Positions 24,384-37,918 of a stretch of 64,000 nucleotides of DNA are shown piece by piece; positions within the stretch are counted from its first letter, which is position 1, and each line of letters opens with the position of its first letter. The notes under the pieces were generated by a model that searched no databases, was not told the DNA's origin, and saw only the letters and a list, made by a program, of their open reading frames with translations. Position numbers and translations under genes: made by a program. The DNA is taken from assembly GCA_934045905.1 (NCBI GenBank), contig CAKOGZ010000157.1, positions 186,001 through 250,000 of the forward strand, written 5' to 3'. This DNA comes from Leuctra nigra. Lineage: Eukaryota; Arthropoda; Insecta; Plecoptera; Leuctridae.

Positions 24384-27047
24384 ACAGGTTAGCAAAGCGA
24401 GCGTAGCTGACTCATCACAAGCTTTAACCTCCATTGACTAAAAAATGGATGAAAACCTAGGAAATGAGGAAAATCTAAGGAACATTGTTAATTGTTACAT
24501 TGTTACCTTTGTAGGCTAACCTACATTGTTGGTCAATATACATTGACAAAAAATTGGATGAAAATCTATCGGGGGTGGACCCATCAGCTTCTGAATAACA
24601 TGAACAGTTAATTCCGGCGAATCGGAGAGTCTGACATAAAAAAGTGTTTCTGCACTTTTTAAGCCTCTCACCATCTACTATATAGGGTAACGTTGTCAAC
24701 TCTCTTAGAGTTATAGATTCGTCACAAAGTAGGAAACAAATAAAAAAATATCAATATGAGCTACTTCTAAAGTGGCACCCCCCCCCCTATTTTTATCGAA
24801 TTTTCTTGAAGCCTGACGTTATGCCGAGAAATGAAATAAAACACTTTTCGAAAATAATAGGCTTAACATTAACATGTAAAAAAAAATCTCCCCTCTGTCT
24901 CCTGGAGTCGCCCGACGTTGCCCGGTCAGATAATTTTATAATAAAGTTAGGTTAGGGTAGGTTAGCGAAGCGAGCGAAGCGAGCGTAGCTGACCCTTAAC
25001 AAGCTTTAACCTACAGTGACAAAAAATTGATGAAAAGCTATCAGGATTGTGCCCTTCTGCTTCTGAAGGACATAAACTAAGAAATGCGGCGTATCGGAGC
25101 GTCTGACAGAAAAAAGTGTTTCTGCACTTTTTAAGCCTCTCTCCATCATCCATATGGTGTATCATTTTCAGCTCTCTAAGAGTAATAGATTCGTCACAAA
25201 GTAGGAAACAAACAAAACTTTTTCAATATGACCTACTTCTAAAGTGGCACCCCCCCTGTTTTTATCGAATTTTCTTGATGCCTACACAACGTTATGCCGA
25301 GAAATGTAATAAAACACTTTTCGAAAAAAAATAGGCTTATAAATAAAATTATAAAAAAGAACCCCACTCTGCCCCCTTGGAGTCGCCCGACGCTGCCCCG
25401 TCAGATTATTATATAATAAAGTTAGGTTAATACAGGTTAGCGAAGCGAGCTTAGCTGACTCATCACAAGCTTTAACCTCCATTGACTAAAAATTGGATGA
25501 AAACCTAGGAAATGAGGAAAATCTAAGGAACATTGTTAATTGTTACATTGTTTCCTTTGTAGGCTAACTTACATTGTTGGTCAATATACATTGACAAAAA
25601 AATGGATGAAAAACTATCGGGGGTGGACCCATCAGCTTCTGAATATCATGAACAGTTAATTCCGGCGAATCGGAGAGTCTGACATAAAAAAGTGTTTCTG
25701 CACTTTTTAAGCCTCTCTCCATCATCTATATGGTGTATCATTTTCAGCTCTCTAAGAGTAATAGATTCGTCACAAAGTAGGAAACAAACTAAATTTTTTC
25801 AATATGAGCTACTTCTTAAGTGGCACCCCCCTGTTTTTATCGAATTTTCTTGAAGCCTACACTACGTTATGCCGAGAAATGTAATAAAACACTTTTCGAA
25901 AAAAAATAGGCTTAAAAAAAAATTATAAAAAAGAACCCCACGCTGCCCCCTTGGAGTCGCCCGACGCTGCCCTGTCAGATTACTATATAATAAAGTTAGG
26001 TTAATACAGGTTAGCGAAGCGAGCGTAGCTGACTCATCACAAGCTTTAACCTCCATTGACTAAAAAATGGATGAAAACCTAGGAAATGAGGAAAATCTAA
26101 GGAACATTGTTAATTGTTACATTGTTACCTTTGTAGGCTAACCTACATTGTTGGTCAATATACATTGACAAAAAAATGGATGAAAATCTATCGGGGGTGG
26201 ACCCATCAGCTTCTGAATAACATGAACAGTTAATTCCGGCGAATCGGAGAGTCTGACATAAAAAAGTGTTTCTGCACTTTTTAAGCCTCTCACCATCTAC
26301 TATATAGGGTAACGTTGTCAACTCTCTTAGAGTTATAGATTCGTCACAAAGTAGGAAACAAATAAAAAAATATCAATATGAGCTACTTCTAAAGTGGCAC
26401 CCCCCTATTTTTATCGAATTTTCTTGAAGCCTAACGTTATGCCGAGAAATGAAATAAAACACTTTTCGAAAATAATAGGCTTAACATTAACATGTAAAAA
26501 AAAATCTCCCCTCTGTCTCCTGGAGTCGCCCGACGTTGCCCGGTCAGATAATTTTATAATAAAGTTAGGTTAGGGTAGGTTAGCGAAGCGAGCGAAGCGA
26601 GCGTAGCTGACCCTTAACAAGCTTTAACCTACAGTGACAAAAAATTGATGAAAACCTATCAGGATTGTGCCCTTCTGCTTCTGAAGGACATAAACTAAGA
26701 AATGCGGCGTATCGGAGCGTCTGACAGAAAAAAGTGTTTCTGCACTTTTTAAGCCTCTCTCCATCATCTATATGGTGTATCATTTTCAGCTCTCTAAGAG
26801 TAATAGATTCGTCACAAAGTAGGAAACAAACTAAATGTTTTCAATATGAGCTACTTCTAAAGTGGCACCCCCCTGTTTTTATCGAATTTTCTTGAAGCCT
26901 ACACAACGTTATGCCGAGAAATGTAATAAAACACTTTTCGAAAAAAATAGGCTTAAAAACAAAATTATAAAAAAGGACCCCACGCTGCCCCCTTGGAGTC
27001 GCCCGACGCTGCCCTGTCAGATTACTATATAATAAAGTTAGGTTAAT

Positions 27048-27616
27048 ACAGGTTAGCGAAGCGAGCGTAGCTGACTCATCACAAGCTTTAACCTCCATTG
27101 ACTAAAAAATGGATGAAAACCTAGGAAATGAGGAAAATCTAAGGAACATTGTTAATTGTTACATTGTTGCCTTTGTAGGCTAACCTACATTGTTGGTCAA
27201 TATACATTGACAAAATAATGGATGAAAAGCTATCGGGGGTGGACCCATCAGCTTCTGAATATCATGAACAGTTAATTCCGGCGAATCGGAGAGTCTGACA
27301 TAAAAAAGTGTTTCTGCACTTTTTAAGCCTCTCACCATCTACTATATAGGGTAACGTTGTCAACTCTCTTAGAGTTATAGATTCGTCACAAAGTAGGAAA
27401 CAAATAAAAAAATATCAATATGAGCTACTTCTAAAGTGGCACCCCCCTATTTTTATCGAATTTTCTTGAAGCCTAACGTTATGCCGAGAAATGAAATAAA
27501 ACACTTTTCGAAAATAATAGGCTTAACATTAACATGTAAAAAAAAATCTCCCCTCTGTCTCCTGGAGTCGCCCGACGTTGCCCGGTCAGATAATTTTATA
27601 ATAAAGTTAGGTTAGG
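27048..27616 (+). repeat. Recombinant L monomer, class a 5' part joined to class c/d 3' part
   Basis: The 5' part is class a (ttgcc, gaaaagcta, gaatatc at about 27257-27263). The 3' part is class c/d (cactttttaag from about 27318, ctcaccatctac, cctaacg, cattaacatg). The switch lies in the shared block between about 27263 and 27320. Length is 569 bp, matching the c/d 3' end. It also carries a unique acaaaataatgg. Confidence 0.87.
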
Positions 27617-28090
27617 GTAGGTTAGCGAAGCGAGCGAAGCGAGCGTAGCTGACCCTTAACAAGCTTTAACCTACAGTGACAAAAAATTGATGAAAACCTA
27701 TCAGGATTGTGCCCTTCTGCTTCTGAAGGACATAAACTAAGAAATGCGGCGTATCGGAGCGTCTGACAGAAAAAAGTGTTTCTGCACTTTTTAAGCCTCT
27801 CTCCATCATCCATATGGTGTATCATTTTCAGCTCTCTAAGAGTAATAGATTCGTCACAAAGTAGGAAACAAACTAAATTTTTTCAATATGAGCTACTTCT
27901 AAAGTGGCACTGCCCTGTTTTTATCGAATTTTCTTGAAGCCTACACAACGTTATGCCGAGAAATGTAATAAAACACTTTTCGAAAAAAAATAGGCTTAAA
28001 AACAAAATTATAAAAAAGAACCCCACGCTGCCCCCTTGGAGTCGCCCGACGCTGCCCTGTCAGATTTCTATATAATAAAGTTAGGTTAAT
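27617..28090 (+). repeat. Recombinant S monomer, s' 5' part joined to L class a/b 3' part
   Basis: It begins as S (two GAAGCGAGC units, gacccttaac, catccatatgg at about 27807). From about 27872 it is L class a/b (aaactaaattttttc, tgagctac, ggcactgccctg, aaaacaaaatt, aaaagaacccc). It ends with cagatttctatataa, a variant also found at 31339 and 36769. Confidence 0.83.
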
Positions 28091-28665
28091 ACAGGTTAGC
28101 GAAGCGAGCGTAGCTGACTCATCACAAGCTTTAACCTCCATTGACTAAAAAATGGATGAAAACCTAGGAAATGAGGAAAATCTAAGGAACATTGTTAATT
28201 GTTACATTGTTTCCTTTGTAGGCTAACCTACATTGTTGGTCAATATACATTGACAAAAAAATGGATGAAAAGCTATCGGGGGTGGACCCATCAGCTTCTG
28301 AATATCATGAACAGTTAATTCCGGCGAATCGGAGAGTCTGACATAAAAAAGTGTTTCTGCACATTTTAAGCCTCTCTCCATCATCTATATGGTGTATCAT
28401 TTTCAGCTCTCTAAGAGTAATAGATTCGTCACAAAGTAGGAAACAAACTAAATTTTTTCAATATGAGCTACTTCTAAAGTGGCACTGCCCTGTTTTTATC
28501 GAATTTTCTTGAAGCCTACACAACGTTATGCCGAGAAATGTAATAAAACACTTTTCGAAAAAAAATAGGCTTAAAAACAAAATTATAAAAAAGAACCCCA
28601 CGCTGCCCCCTTGGAGTCGCCCGACGCTGCCCTGTCAGATTACTATATAATAAAGTTAGGTTAAT

Positions 28666-31600
28666 ACAGGTTAGCAAAGCGAGCGTAGCTGACTCATCAC
28701 AAGCTTTAACCTCCATTGACTAAAAAATGGATGAAAACCTAGGAAATGAGGAAAATCTAAGGAACATTGTTAATTGTTACATTGTTACCTTTGAAGGCTA
28801 ACCTACATTGTTGGTCAATATACATTGACAAAAAAATGGATGAAAATCTATCGGGGGTGGACCCATCAGCTTCTGAATAACATGAACAGTTAATTCCGGC
28901 GAATCGGAGAGTCTGACATAAAAAAGTGTTTCTGCACTTTTTAAGCCTCTCACCATCTACTATATAGGGTAACGTTGTCAACTCTCTTAGAGTTATAGAT
29001 TCGTCACAAAGTAGGAAACAAATAAAAAAATATCAATATGAGCTACTTCTAAAGTGGCACCCCCCCTATTTTTATCGAATTTTCTTGAAGCCTAACGTTA
29101 TGCCGAGAAATGAAATAAAACACTTTTCGAAAATAATAGGCTTAACATTAACATGTAAAAAAAAATCTCCCCTCTGTCTCCTGGAGTCGCCCGACGTTGC
29201 CCGGTCAGATAATTTTATAATAAAGTTAGGTTAGGGTAGGTTAGCGAAGCGAGCGAAGCGAGCGTAGCTGACCTTTAACAAGCTTTAACCTACAGTGACA
29301 AAAAATTGATGAAAACCTATCAGGATTGTGCCCTTCTGCTTCTGAAGGACATAAACTAAGAAATGCGGCGTATCGGAGCGTCTGACAGAAAAAAGTGTTT
29401 CTGCACTTTTTAAGCCTCTCTCCATCATCCATATGGTGTATCATTTTCAGCTCTCTAAGAGTAATAGATTCGTCACAAAGTAGGAAACAAACAAAACTTT
29501 TTCAATATGACCTACTTCTAAAGTGGCACCCCCCCTGTTTTTATCGAATTTTCTTGATGCCTACACAACGTTATGCCGAGAAATGTAATAAAACACTTTT
29601 CGAAAAAAAATAGGCTTATAAATAAAATTATAAAAAAGAACCCCACTCTGCCCCCTTGGAGTCGCCCGACGCTGCCCCGTCAGATTATTATATAATAAAG
29701 TTAGGTTAATACAGGTTAGCGAAGCGAGCTTAGCTGACTCATCACAAGCTTTAACCTCCATTGACTAAAAAATGGATGAAAACCTAGGAAATGAGGAAAA
29801 TCTAAGGAACATTGTTAATTGTTACATTGTTTCCTTTGTAGGCTAACTTACATTGTTGGTCAATATACATTGACAAAAAAATGGATGAAAAACTATCGGG
29901 GGTGGACCCATCAGCTTCTGAATATCATGAACAGTTAATTCCGGCGAATCGGAGAGTCTGACATAAAAAAGTGTTTCTGCACTTTTTAAGCCTCTCTCCA
30001 TCATCTATATGGTGTATCATTTTCAGCTCTCTAAGAGTAATAGATTCGTCACAAAGTAGGAAACAAACTAAATTTTTTCAATATGAGCTACTTCTAAAGT
30101 GGCACCCCCCTGTTTTTATCGAATTTTCTTGAAGCCTACACTACGTTATGCCGAGAAATGTAATAAAACACTTTTCGAAAAAAAATAGGCTTAAAAAAAA
30201 AATTATAAAAAAGAACCCCACGCTGCCCCCTTGGAGTCGCCCGACGCTGCCCTGTCAGATTACTATATAATAAAGTTAGGTTAATACAGGTTAGCGAAGC
30301 GAGCGTAGCTGACTCATCACAAGCTTTAACCTCCATTGACTAAAAAATGGATGAAAACCTAGGAAATGAGGAAAATCTAAGGAACATTGTTAATTGTTAC
30401 ATTGTTACCTTTGTAGGCTAACCTACATTGTTGGTCAATATACATTGACAAAAAAATGGATGAAAATCTATCGGGGGTGGACCCATCAGCTTCTGAATAA
30501 CATGAACAGTTAATTCCGGCGAATCGGAGAGTCTGACATAAAAAAGTGTTTCTGCACTTTTTAAGCCTCTCACCATCTACTATATAGGGTAACGTTGTCA
30601 ACTCTCTTAGAGTTATAGATTCGTCACAAAGTAGGAAACAAATAAAAAAATATCAATATGAGCTACTTCTAAAGTGGCACCCCCCTATTTTTATCGAATT
30701 TTCTTGAAGCCTAACGTTATGCCGAGAAATGAAATAAAACACTTTTCGAAAATAATAGGCTTAACATTAACATGTAAAAAAAAATCTTCCCTCTGTCTCC
30801 TGGAGTCGCCCGACGTTGCCCGGTCAGATAATTTTATAATAAAGTTTGGTTAGGGTAGGTTAGCGAAGCGAGCGAAGCGAGCGAAGCGAGCGTAGCTGAC
30901 CTTTAACAAGCTTTAACCTACAGTGACAAAAAATTGATGAAAACCTATCAGGATTGTGCCCTTCTGCTTCTGAAGGACATAAACTAAGAAATGCGGCGTA
31001 TCGGAGCGTCTGACAGAAAAAAGTGTTTCTGCACTTTTTAAGCCTCTCTCCATCATCCATATGGTGTATCATTTTCAGCTCTCTAAGAGTAATAGATTCG
31101 TCACAAAGTAGGAAACAAACAAAACTTTTTCAATATGACCTACTTCTAAAGTGGCACCCCCCCTGTTTTTATCGAATTTTCTTGATGCCTACACAACGTT
31201 ATGCCGAGAAATGTAATAAAACACTTTTCGAAAAAAAATAGGCTTATAAATAAAATTATAAAAAAGAACCCCACTCTGCCCCCTTGGAGTCGCCCGACGC
31301 TGCCCCGTCAGATTATTATATAATAAAGTTAGGTTAATACAGGTTAGCGAAGCGAGCGTAGCTGACTCATCACAAGCTTTAACCTCCATTGACTAAAAAA
31401 TGGATGAAAACCTAGGAAATGAGGAAAATCTAAGGAACATTGTTAATTGTTACATTGTTGCCTTTGTAGGCTAACCTACATTGTTGGTCAATATACATTG
31501 ACAAAAAAATGGATGAAAAGCTATCGGGGGTGGACCCATCAGCTTCTGAATATCATGAACAGTTAATTCCGGCGAATCGGAGAGTCTGACATAAAAAAGT

Positions 31601-32488
31601 GTTTCTGCACATTTTAAGCCTCTCTCCATCATCTATATGGTGTATCATTTTCAGCTCTCTTAGAGTAATAGATTCGTCACAAAGTAGGAAACAAACTAAA
31701 TTTTTTCAATATGAGCTACTTCTAAAGTGGCACTGCCCTGTTTTTATCGAATTTTCTTGAAGCCTACACAACGTTATGCCGAGAAATGTAATAAAACACT
31801 TTTCGAAAAAAAATAGGCTTAAAAACAAAATTATAAAAAAGAACCCCACGCTGCCCCCTTGGAGTCGCCCGACGCTGCCCTGTCAGATTTCTATATAATA
31901 AAGTTAGGTTAATACAGGTTAGCGAAGCGAGCGTAGCTGACTCATCACAAGCTTTAACCTCCATTGACTAAAAAATGGATGAAAACCTAGGAAATGAGGA
32001 AAATCTAAGGAACATTGTTAATTGTTACATTGTTTCCTTTGTAGGCTAACCTACATTGTTGGTCAATATACATTGACAAAAAAATGGATGAAAAGCTATC
32101 GGGGGTGGACCCATCAGCTTCTGAATATCATGAACAGTTAATTCCGGCGAATCGGAGAGTCTGACATAAAAAAGTGTTTCTGCACATTTTAAGCCTCTCT
32201 CCATCATCTATATGGTGTATCATTTTCAGCTCTCTAAGAGTAATAGATTCGTCACAAAGTAGGAAACAAACTAAATTTTTTCAATATGAGCTACTTCTAA
32301 AGTGGCACTGCCCTGTTTTTATCGAATTTTCTTGAAGCCTACACAACGTTATGCCGAGAAATGTAATAAAACACTTTTCGAAAAAAAATAGGCTTAAAAA
32401 CAAAATTATAAAAAAGAACCCCACGCTGCCCCCTTGGAGTCGCCCGACGCTGCCCTGTCAGATTACTATATAATAAAGTTAGGTTAAT
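28666..32488 (+). repeat. HOR block, 7 monomers c-s'-e-d-s'-a-b, 3,823 bp
   Basis: Monomer starts are 28666 c (tttgaagg), 29236 s', 29711 e, 30286 d, 30855 s' (484 bp), 31339 a and 31914 b. The extra length over 3,812 is mostly the third GAAGCGAGC unit in the S at 30855. The c variant tttgaagg is shared with 32489 and 37919. The a at 31339 has cagctctcttagag and cagatttctata, shared with 36769. Confidence 0.92.
30855..31338 (+). repeat. S monomer with three GAAGCGAGC units (484 bp)
   Basis: The 9-bp GAAGCGAGC unit occurs once in L monomers, twice in other S monomers and three times here, at about 30865-30891. The rest is class s' with gacctttaac. The preceding d ends with aaagtttggttaggg, a variant also seen before 36294. 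Confidence 0.92.
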
Positions 32489-34107
32489 ACAGGTTAGCAA
32501 AGCGAGCGTAGCTGACTCATCACAAGCTTTAACCTCCATTGACTAAAAAATGGATGAAAACCTAGGAAATGAGGAAAATCTAAGGAACATTGTTAATTGT
32601 TACATTGTTACCTTTGAAGGCTAACCTACATTGTTGGTCAATATACATTGACAAAAAAATGGATGAAAATCTATCGGGGGTGGACCCATCAGCTTCTGAA
32701 TAACATGAACAGTTAATTCCGGCGAATCGGAGAGTCTGACATAAAAAAGTGTTTCTGCACTTTTTAAGCCTCTCACCATCTACTATATAGGGTAACGTTG
32801 TCAACTCTCTTAGAGTTATAGATTCGTCACAAAGTAGGAAACAAATAAAAAAATATCAATATGAGCTACTTCTAAAGTGGCACCCCCCCTATTTTTATCG
32901 AATTTTCTTGAAGCCTAACGTTATGCCGAGAAATGAAATAAAACACTTTTCGAAAATAATAGGCTTAACATTAACATGTAAAAAAAAATCTCCCCTCTGT
33001 CTCCTGGAGTCGCCCGACGTTGCCCGGTCAGATAATTTTATAATAAAGTTAGGTTAGGGTAGGTTAGCGAAGCGAGCGAAGCGAGCGTAGCTGACCTTTA
33101 ACAAGCTTTAACCTACAGTGACAAAAAATTGATGAAAACCTATCAGGATTGTGCCCTTCTGCTTCTGAAGGACATAAACTAAGAAATGCGGCGTATCGGA
33201 GCGTCTGACAGAAAAAAGTGTTTCTGCCCTTTTTAAGCCTCTCTCCATCATCCATATGGTGTATCATTTTCAGCTCTCTAAGAGTAATAGATTCGTCACA
33301 AAGTAGGAAACAAACAAAACTTTTTCAATATGACCTACTTCTAAAGTGGCACCCCCCCTGTTTTTATCGAATTTTCTTGATGCCTACACAACGTTATGCC
33401 GAGAAATGTAATAAAACACTTTTCGAAAAAAAATAGGCTTATAAATAAAATTATAAAAAAGAACCCCACTCTGCCCCCTTGGAGTCGCCCGACGCTGCCC
33501 CGTCAGATTATTATATAATAAAGTTAGGTTAATACAGGTTAGCGAAGCGAGCTTAGCTGACTCATCACAAGCTTTAACCTCCATTGACTAAAAAATGGAT
33601 GAAAACCTAGGAAATGAGGAAAATCTAAGGAACATTGTTAATTGTTACATTGTTTCCTTTGTAGGCTAACTTACATTGTTGGTCAATATACATTGACAAA
33701 AAAATGGATGAAAAACTATCGGGGGTGGACCCATCAGCTTCTGAATATCATGAACAGTTAATTCCGGCGAATCGGAGAGTCTGACATAAAAAAGTGTTTC
33801 TGCACTTTTTAAGCCTCTCTCCATCATCTATATGGTGTATCATTTTCAGCTCTCTAAGAGTAATAGATTCGTCACAAAGTAGGAAACAAACTAAATTTTT
33901 TCAATATGAGCTACTTCTAAAGTGGCACCCCCCTGTTTTTATCGAATTTTCTTGAAGCCTACACTACGTTATGCCGAGAAATGTAATAAAACACTTTTCG
34001 AAAAAAAATAGGCTTAAAAAAAAATTATAAAAAAGAACCCCACGCTGCCCCCTTGGAGTCGCCCGACGCTGCCCTGTCAGATTACTATATAATAAAGTTA
34101 GGTTAAT

Positions 34108-34680
34108 ACAGGTTAGCGAAGCGAGCGTAGCTGACTCATCACAAGCTTTAACCTCCATTGACTAAAAAATGGATGAAAACCTAGGAAATGAGGAAAATCT
34201 AAGGAACATTGTTAATTGTTACATTGTTACCTTTGTAGGCTAACCTACATTGTTGGTCAATATACATTGACAAAAAAATGGATGAAAATCTATCGGGGGT
34301 GGACCCATCAGCTTCTGAATAACATGAACAGTTAATTCCGGCGAATCGGAGAGTCTGACATAAAAAAGTGTTTCTGCACTTTTTAAGCCTCTCACCATCT
34401 ACTATATAGGGTAACGTTGTCAACTCTCTTAGAGTTATAGATTCGTCACAAAGTAGGAAACAAATAAAAAAATATCAATATGAGCTACTTCTAAAGTGGC
34501 ACCCCCCTATTTTTATCGAATTTTCTTGAAGCCTACACAACGTTATGCCGAGAAATGAAATAAAACACTTTTCGAAAATAATAGGCTTAACATTAACATG
34601 TAAAAAAAAATCTCCCCTCTGTCTCCTGGAGTCGCCCGACGTTGCCCGGTCAGATAATTTTATAATAAAGTTAGGTTAGG
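34108..34680 (+). repeat. Class d monomer with a 4-bp longer cctacacaacg site (573 bp)
   Basis: This is class d throughout, except that the usual cctaacg is replaced by the class-b form cctacacaacg while gaaatgaaataaaac and cattaacatg stay class d. It is either a short conversion tract of a few tens of bases or the ancestral state. An identical copy lies at 39538-40110. Confidence 0.85.
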
Positions 34681-35155
34681 GTAGGTTAGCGAAGCGAGCG
34701 AAGCGAGCGTAGCTGACCCTTAACAAGCTTTAACCTACAGTGACAAAAAATTGATGAAAACCTATCAGGATTGTGCCCTTCTGCTTCTGAAGGACATAAA
34801 CTAAGAAATGCGGCGTATCGGAGCGTCTGACAGAAAAAAGTGTTTCTGCACTTTTTAAGCCTCTCTCCATCATCCATATGGTGTATCATTTTCAGCTCTC
34901 TAAGAGTAATAGATTCGTCACAAAGTAGGAAACAAACAAAACTTTTTCAATATGACCTACTTCTAAAGTGGCACCCCCCCTGTTTTTATCGAATTTTCTT
35001 GATGCCTACACAACGTTATGCCGAGAAATGTAATAAAACACTTTTCGAAAAAAAATAGGCTTATAAATAAAATTATAAAAAAGAACCCCACTCTGCCCCC
35101 TTGGAGTCGCCCGACGCTGCCCCGTCAGATTATTATATAATAAAGTTAGGTTAAT

Positions 35156-35724
35156 ACAGGTTAGCGAAGCGAGCTTAGCTGACTCATCACAAGCTTTAAC
35201 CTCCATTGACTAAAAAATGGATGAAAACCTAGGGAATGAGGAAAATCTAAGGAACATTGTTAATTGTTACATTGTTTCCTTTGTAGGCTAACTTACATTG
35301 TTGGTCAATATACATTGACAAAAAAATGGATGAAAAACTATCGGGGGTGGACCCATCAGCTTCTGAATATCATGAACAGTTAATTCCGGCGAATCGGAGA
35401 GTCTGACATAAAAAAGTGTTTCTGCACTTTTTAAGCCTCTCACCATCTACTATATAGGGTAACGTTGTCAACTCTCTTAGAGTTATAGATTCGTCACAAA
35501 GTAGGAAACAAATAAAAAAATATCAATATGAGCTACTTCTAAAGTGGCACCCCCCTATTTTTATCGAATTTTCTTGAAGCCTAACGTTATGCCGAGAAAT
35601 GAAATAAAACACTTTTCGAAAATAATAGGCTTAACATTAACATGTAAAAAAAAATCTTCCCTCTGTCTCCTGGAGTCGCCCGACGTTGCCCGGTCAGATA
35701 ATTTTATAATAAAGTTAGGTTAGG
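35156..35724 (+). repeat. Recombinant L monomer, class e 5' part joined to class c/d 3' part
   Basis: The 5' part is class e (gcttagctgac, gctaacttac, gaaaaacta, gaatatc up to about 35371). The 3' part is class c/d (ctcaccatctac from about 35441, cctaacg, cattaacatg, with tcttccctctg). The switch lies within about 70 bp of shared sequence. It carries cctagggaatg, shared only with its copy at 40586. Confidence 0.87.
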
Positions 35725-36293
35725 GTAGGTTAGCGAAGCGAGCTTAGCTGACTCATCACAAGCTTTAACCTCCATTGACTAAAAAATGGATGAAAACCTA
35801 GGAAATGAGGAAAATCTAAGGAACATTGTTAATTGTTACATTGTTACCTTTGTAGGCTAACCTACATTGTTGGTCAATATACATTGACAAAAAAATGGAT
35901 GAAAATCTATCGGGGGTGGACCCATCAGCTTCTGAATAACATGAACAGTTAATTCCGGCGAATCGGAGAGTCTGACATAAAAAAGTGTTTCTGCACTTTT
36001 TAAGCCTCTCACCATCTACTATATAGGGTAACGTTGTCAACTCTCTTAGAGTTATAGATTCGTCACAAAGTAGGAAACAAATAAAAAAATATCAATATGA
36101 GCTACTTCTAAAGTGGCACCCCCCTATTTTTATCGAATTTTCTTGAAGCCTAACGTTATGCCGAGAAATGAAATAAAACACTTTTCGAAAATAATAGGCT
36201 TAACATTAACATGTAAAAAAAAATCTTCCCTCTGTCTCCTGGAGTCGCCCGACGTTGCCCGGTCAGATAATTTTATAATAAAGTTTGGTTAGG
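35725..36293 (+). repeat. Recombinant L monomer with S-type start, class e 5' end and class d body
   Basis: It starts gtaggttagcg, as S monomers do, because the preceding monomer has a c/d 3' end. It then carries a single GAAGCGAGC unit and gcttagctgac (class e) before becoming class d (ttacc, gaaaatcta, gaataac, ctcaccatctac). A c/d 3' end is otherwise followed by S in this window, so this marks a junction where an S monomer was skipped. The copy at 41155-41723 has the same structure. Confidence 0.85.
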
Positions 36294-37918
36294 GTAGGTT
36301 AGCGAAGCGAGCGAAGCGAGCGTAGCTGACCTTTAACAAGCTTTAACCTACAGTGACAAAAAATTGATGAAAACCTATCAGGATTGTGCCCTTCTGCTTC
36401 TGAAGGACATAAACTAAGAAATGCGGCGTATCGGAGCGTCTGACAGAAAAAAGTGTTTCTGCACTTTTTAAGCCTCTCTCCATCATCCATATGGTGTATC
36501 ATTTTCAGCTCTCTAAGAGTAATAGATTCGTCACAAAGTAGGAAACAAACAAAACTTTTTCAATATGACCTACTTCTAAAGTGGCACCCCCCCTGTTTTT
36601 ATCGAATTTTCTTGATGCCTACACAACGTTATGCCGAGAAATGTAATAAAACACTTTTCGAAAAAAAATAGGCTTATAAATAAAATTATAAAAAAGAACC
36701 CCACTCTGCCCCCTTGGAGTCGCCCGACGCTGCCCCGTCAGATTATTATATAATAAAGTTAGGTTAATACAGGTTAGCGAAGCGAGCGTAGCTGACTCAT
36801 CACAAGCTTTAACCTCCATTGACTAAAAAATGGATGAAAACCTAGGAAATGAGGAAAATCTAAGGAACATTGTTAATTGTTACATTGTTGCCTTTGTAGG
36901 CTAACCTACATTGTTGGTCAATATACATTGACAAAAAAATGGATGAAAAGCTATCGGGGGTGGACCCATCAGCTTCTGAATATCATGAACAGTTAATTCC
37001 GGCGAATCGGAGAGTCTGACATAAAAAAGTGTTTCTGCACATTTTAAGCCTCTCTCCATCATCTATATGGTGTATCATTTTCAGCTCTCTTAGAGTAATA
37101 GATTCGTCACAAAGTAGGAAACAAACTAAATTTTTTCAATATGAGCTACTTCTAAAGTGGCACTGCCCTGTTTTTATCGAATTTTCTTGAAGCCTACACA
37201 ACGTTATGCCGAGAAATGTAATAAAACACTTTTCGAAAAAAAATAGGCTTAAAAACAAAATTATAAAAAAGAACCCCACGCTGCCCCCTTGGAGTCGCCC
37301 GACGCTGCCCTGTCAGATTTCTATATAATAAAGTTAGGTTAATACAGGTTAGCGAAGCGAGCGTAGCTGACTCATCACAAGCTTTAACCTCCATTGACTA
37401 AAAAATGGATGAAAACCTAGGAAATGAGGAAAATCTAAGGAACATTGTTAATTGTTACATTGTTTCCTTTGTAGGCTAACCTACATTGTTGGTCAATATA
37501 CATTGACAAAAAAATGGATGAAAAGCTATCGGGGGTGGACCCATCAGCTTCTGAATATCATGAACAGTTAATTCCGGCGAATCGGAGAGTCTGACATAAA
37601 AAAGTGTTTCTGCACATTTTAAGCCTCTCTCCATCATCTATATGGTGTATCATTTTCAGCTCTCTAAGAGTAATAGATTCGTCACAAAGTAGGAAACAAA
37701 CTAAATTTTTTCAATATGAGCTACTTCTAAAGTGGCACTGCCCTGTTTTTATCGAATTTTCTTGAAGCCTACACAACGTTATGCCGAGAAATGTAATAAA
37801 ACACTTTTCGAAAAAAAATAGGCTTAAAAACAAAATTATAAAAAAGAACCCCACGCTGCCCCCTTGGAGTCGCCCGACGCTGCCCTGTCAGATTACTATA
37901 TAATAAAGTTAGGTTAAT

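Larger units (their letters stand above)
24384..28665 (+). repeat. HOR block, 8 monomers, 4,282 bp, with two recombinants
   Basis: Monomer starts are 24384 c (10-C tract, 573 bp, gcctgacg), 24957 s', 25432 e, 26006 d, 26575 s (473 bp), 27048 recombinant L, 27617 recombinant S and 28091 b. Compared with the 7-monomer HOR, the a position is filled by an L/S recombinant pair, which adds one S length (about 470 bp). Confidence 0.9.
32489..37918 (+). repeat. HOR block, 10 monomers, 5,430 bp (first of a tandem pair)
   Basis: Monomer starts are 32489 c, 33059 s', 33534 e, 34108 d-like, 34681 s', 35156 e/d recombinant, 35725 d-like recombinant, 36294 s', 36769 a and 37344 b. Private markers shared with the next block are tttgaagg in c, tgccctttttaag in s' (about 33227), cctacacaacg in the d at 34108 and cctagggaatg in the e at 35156. 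Confidence 0.93.
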
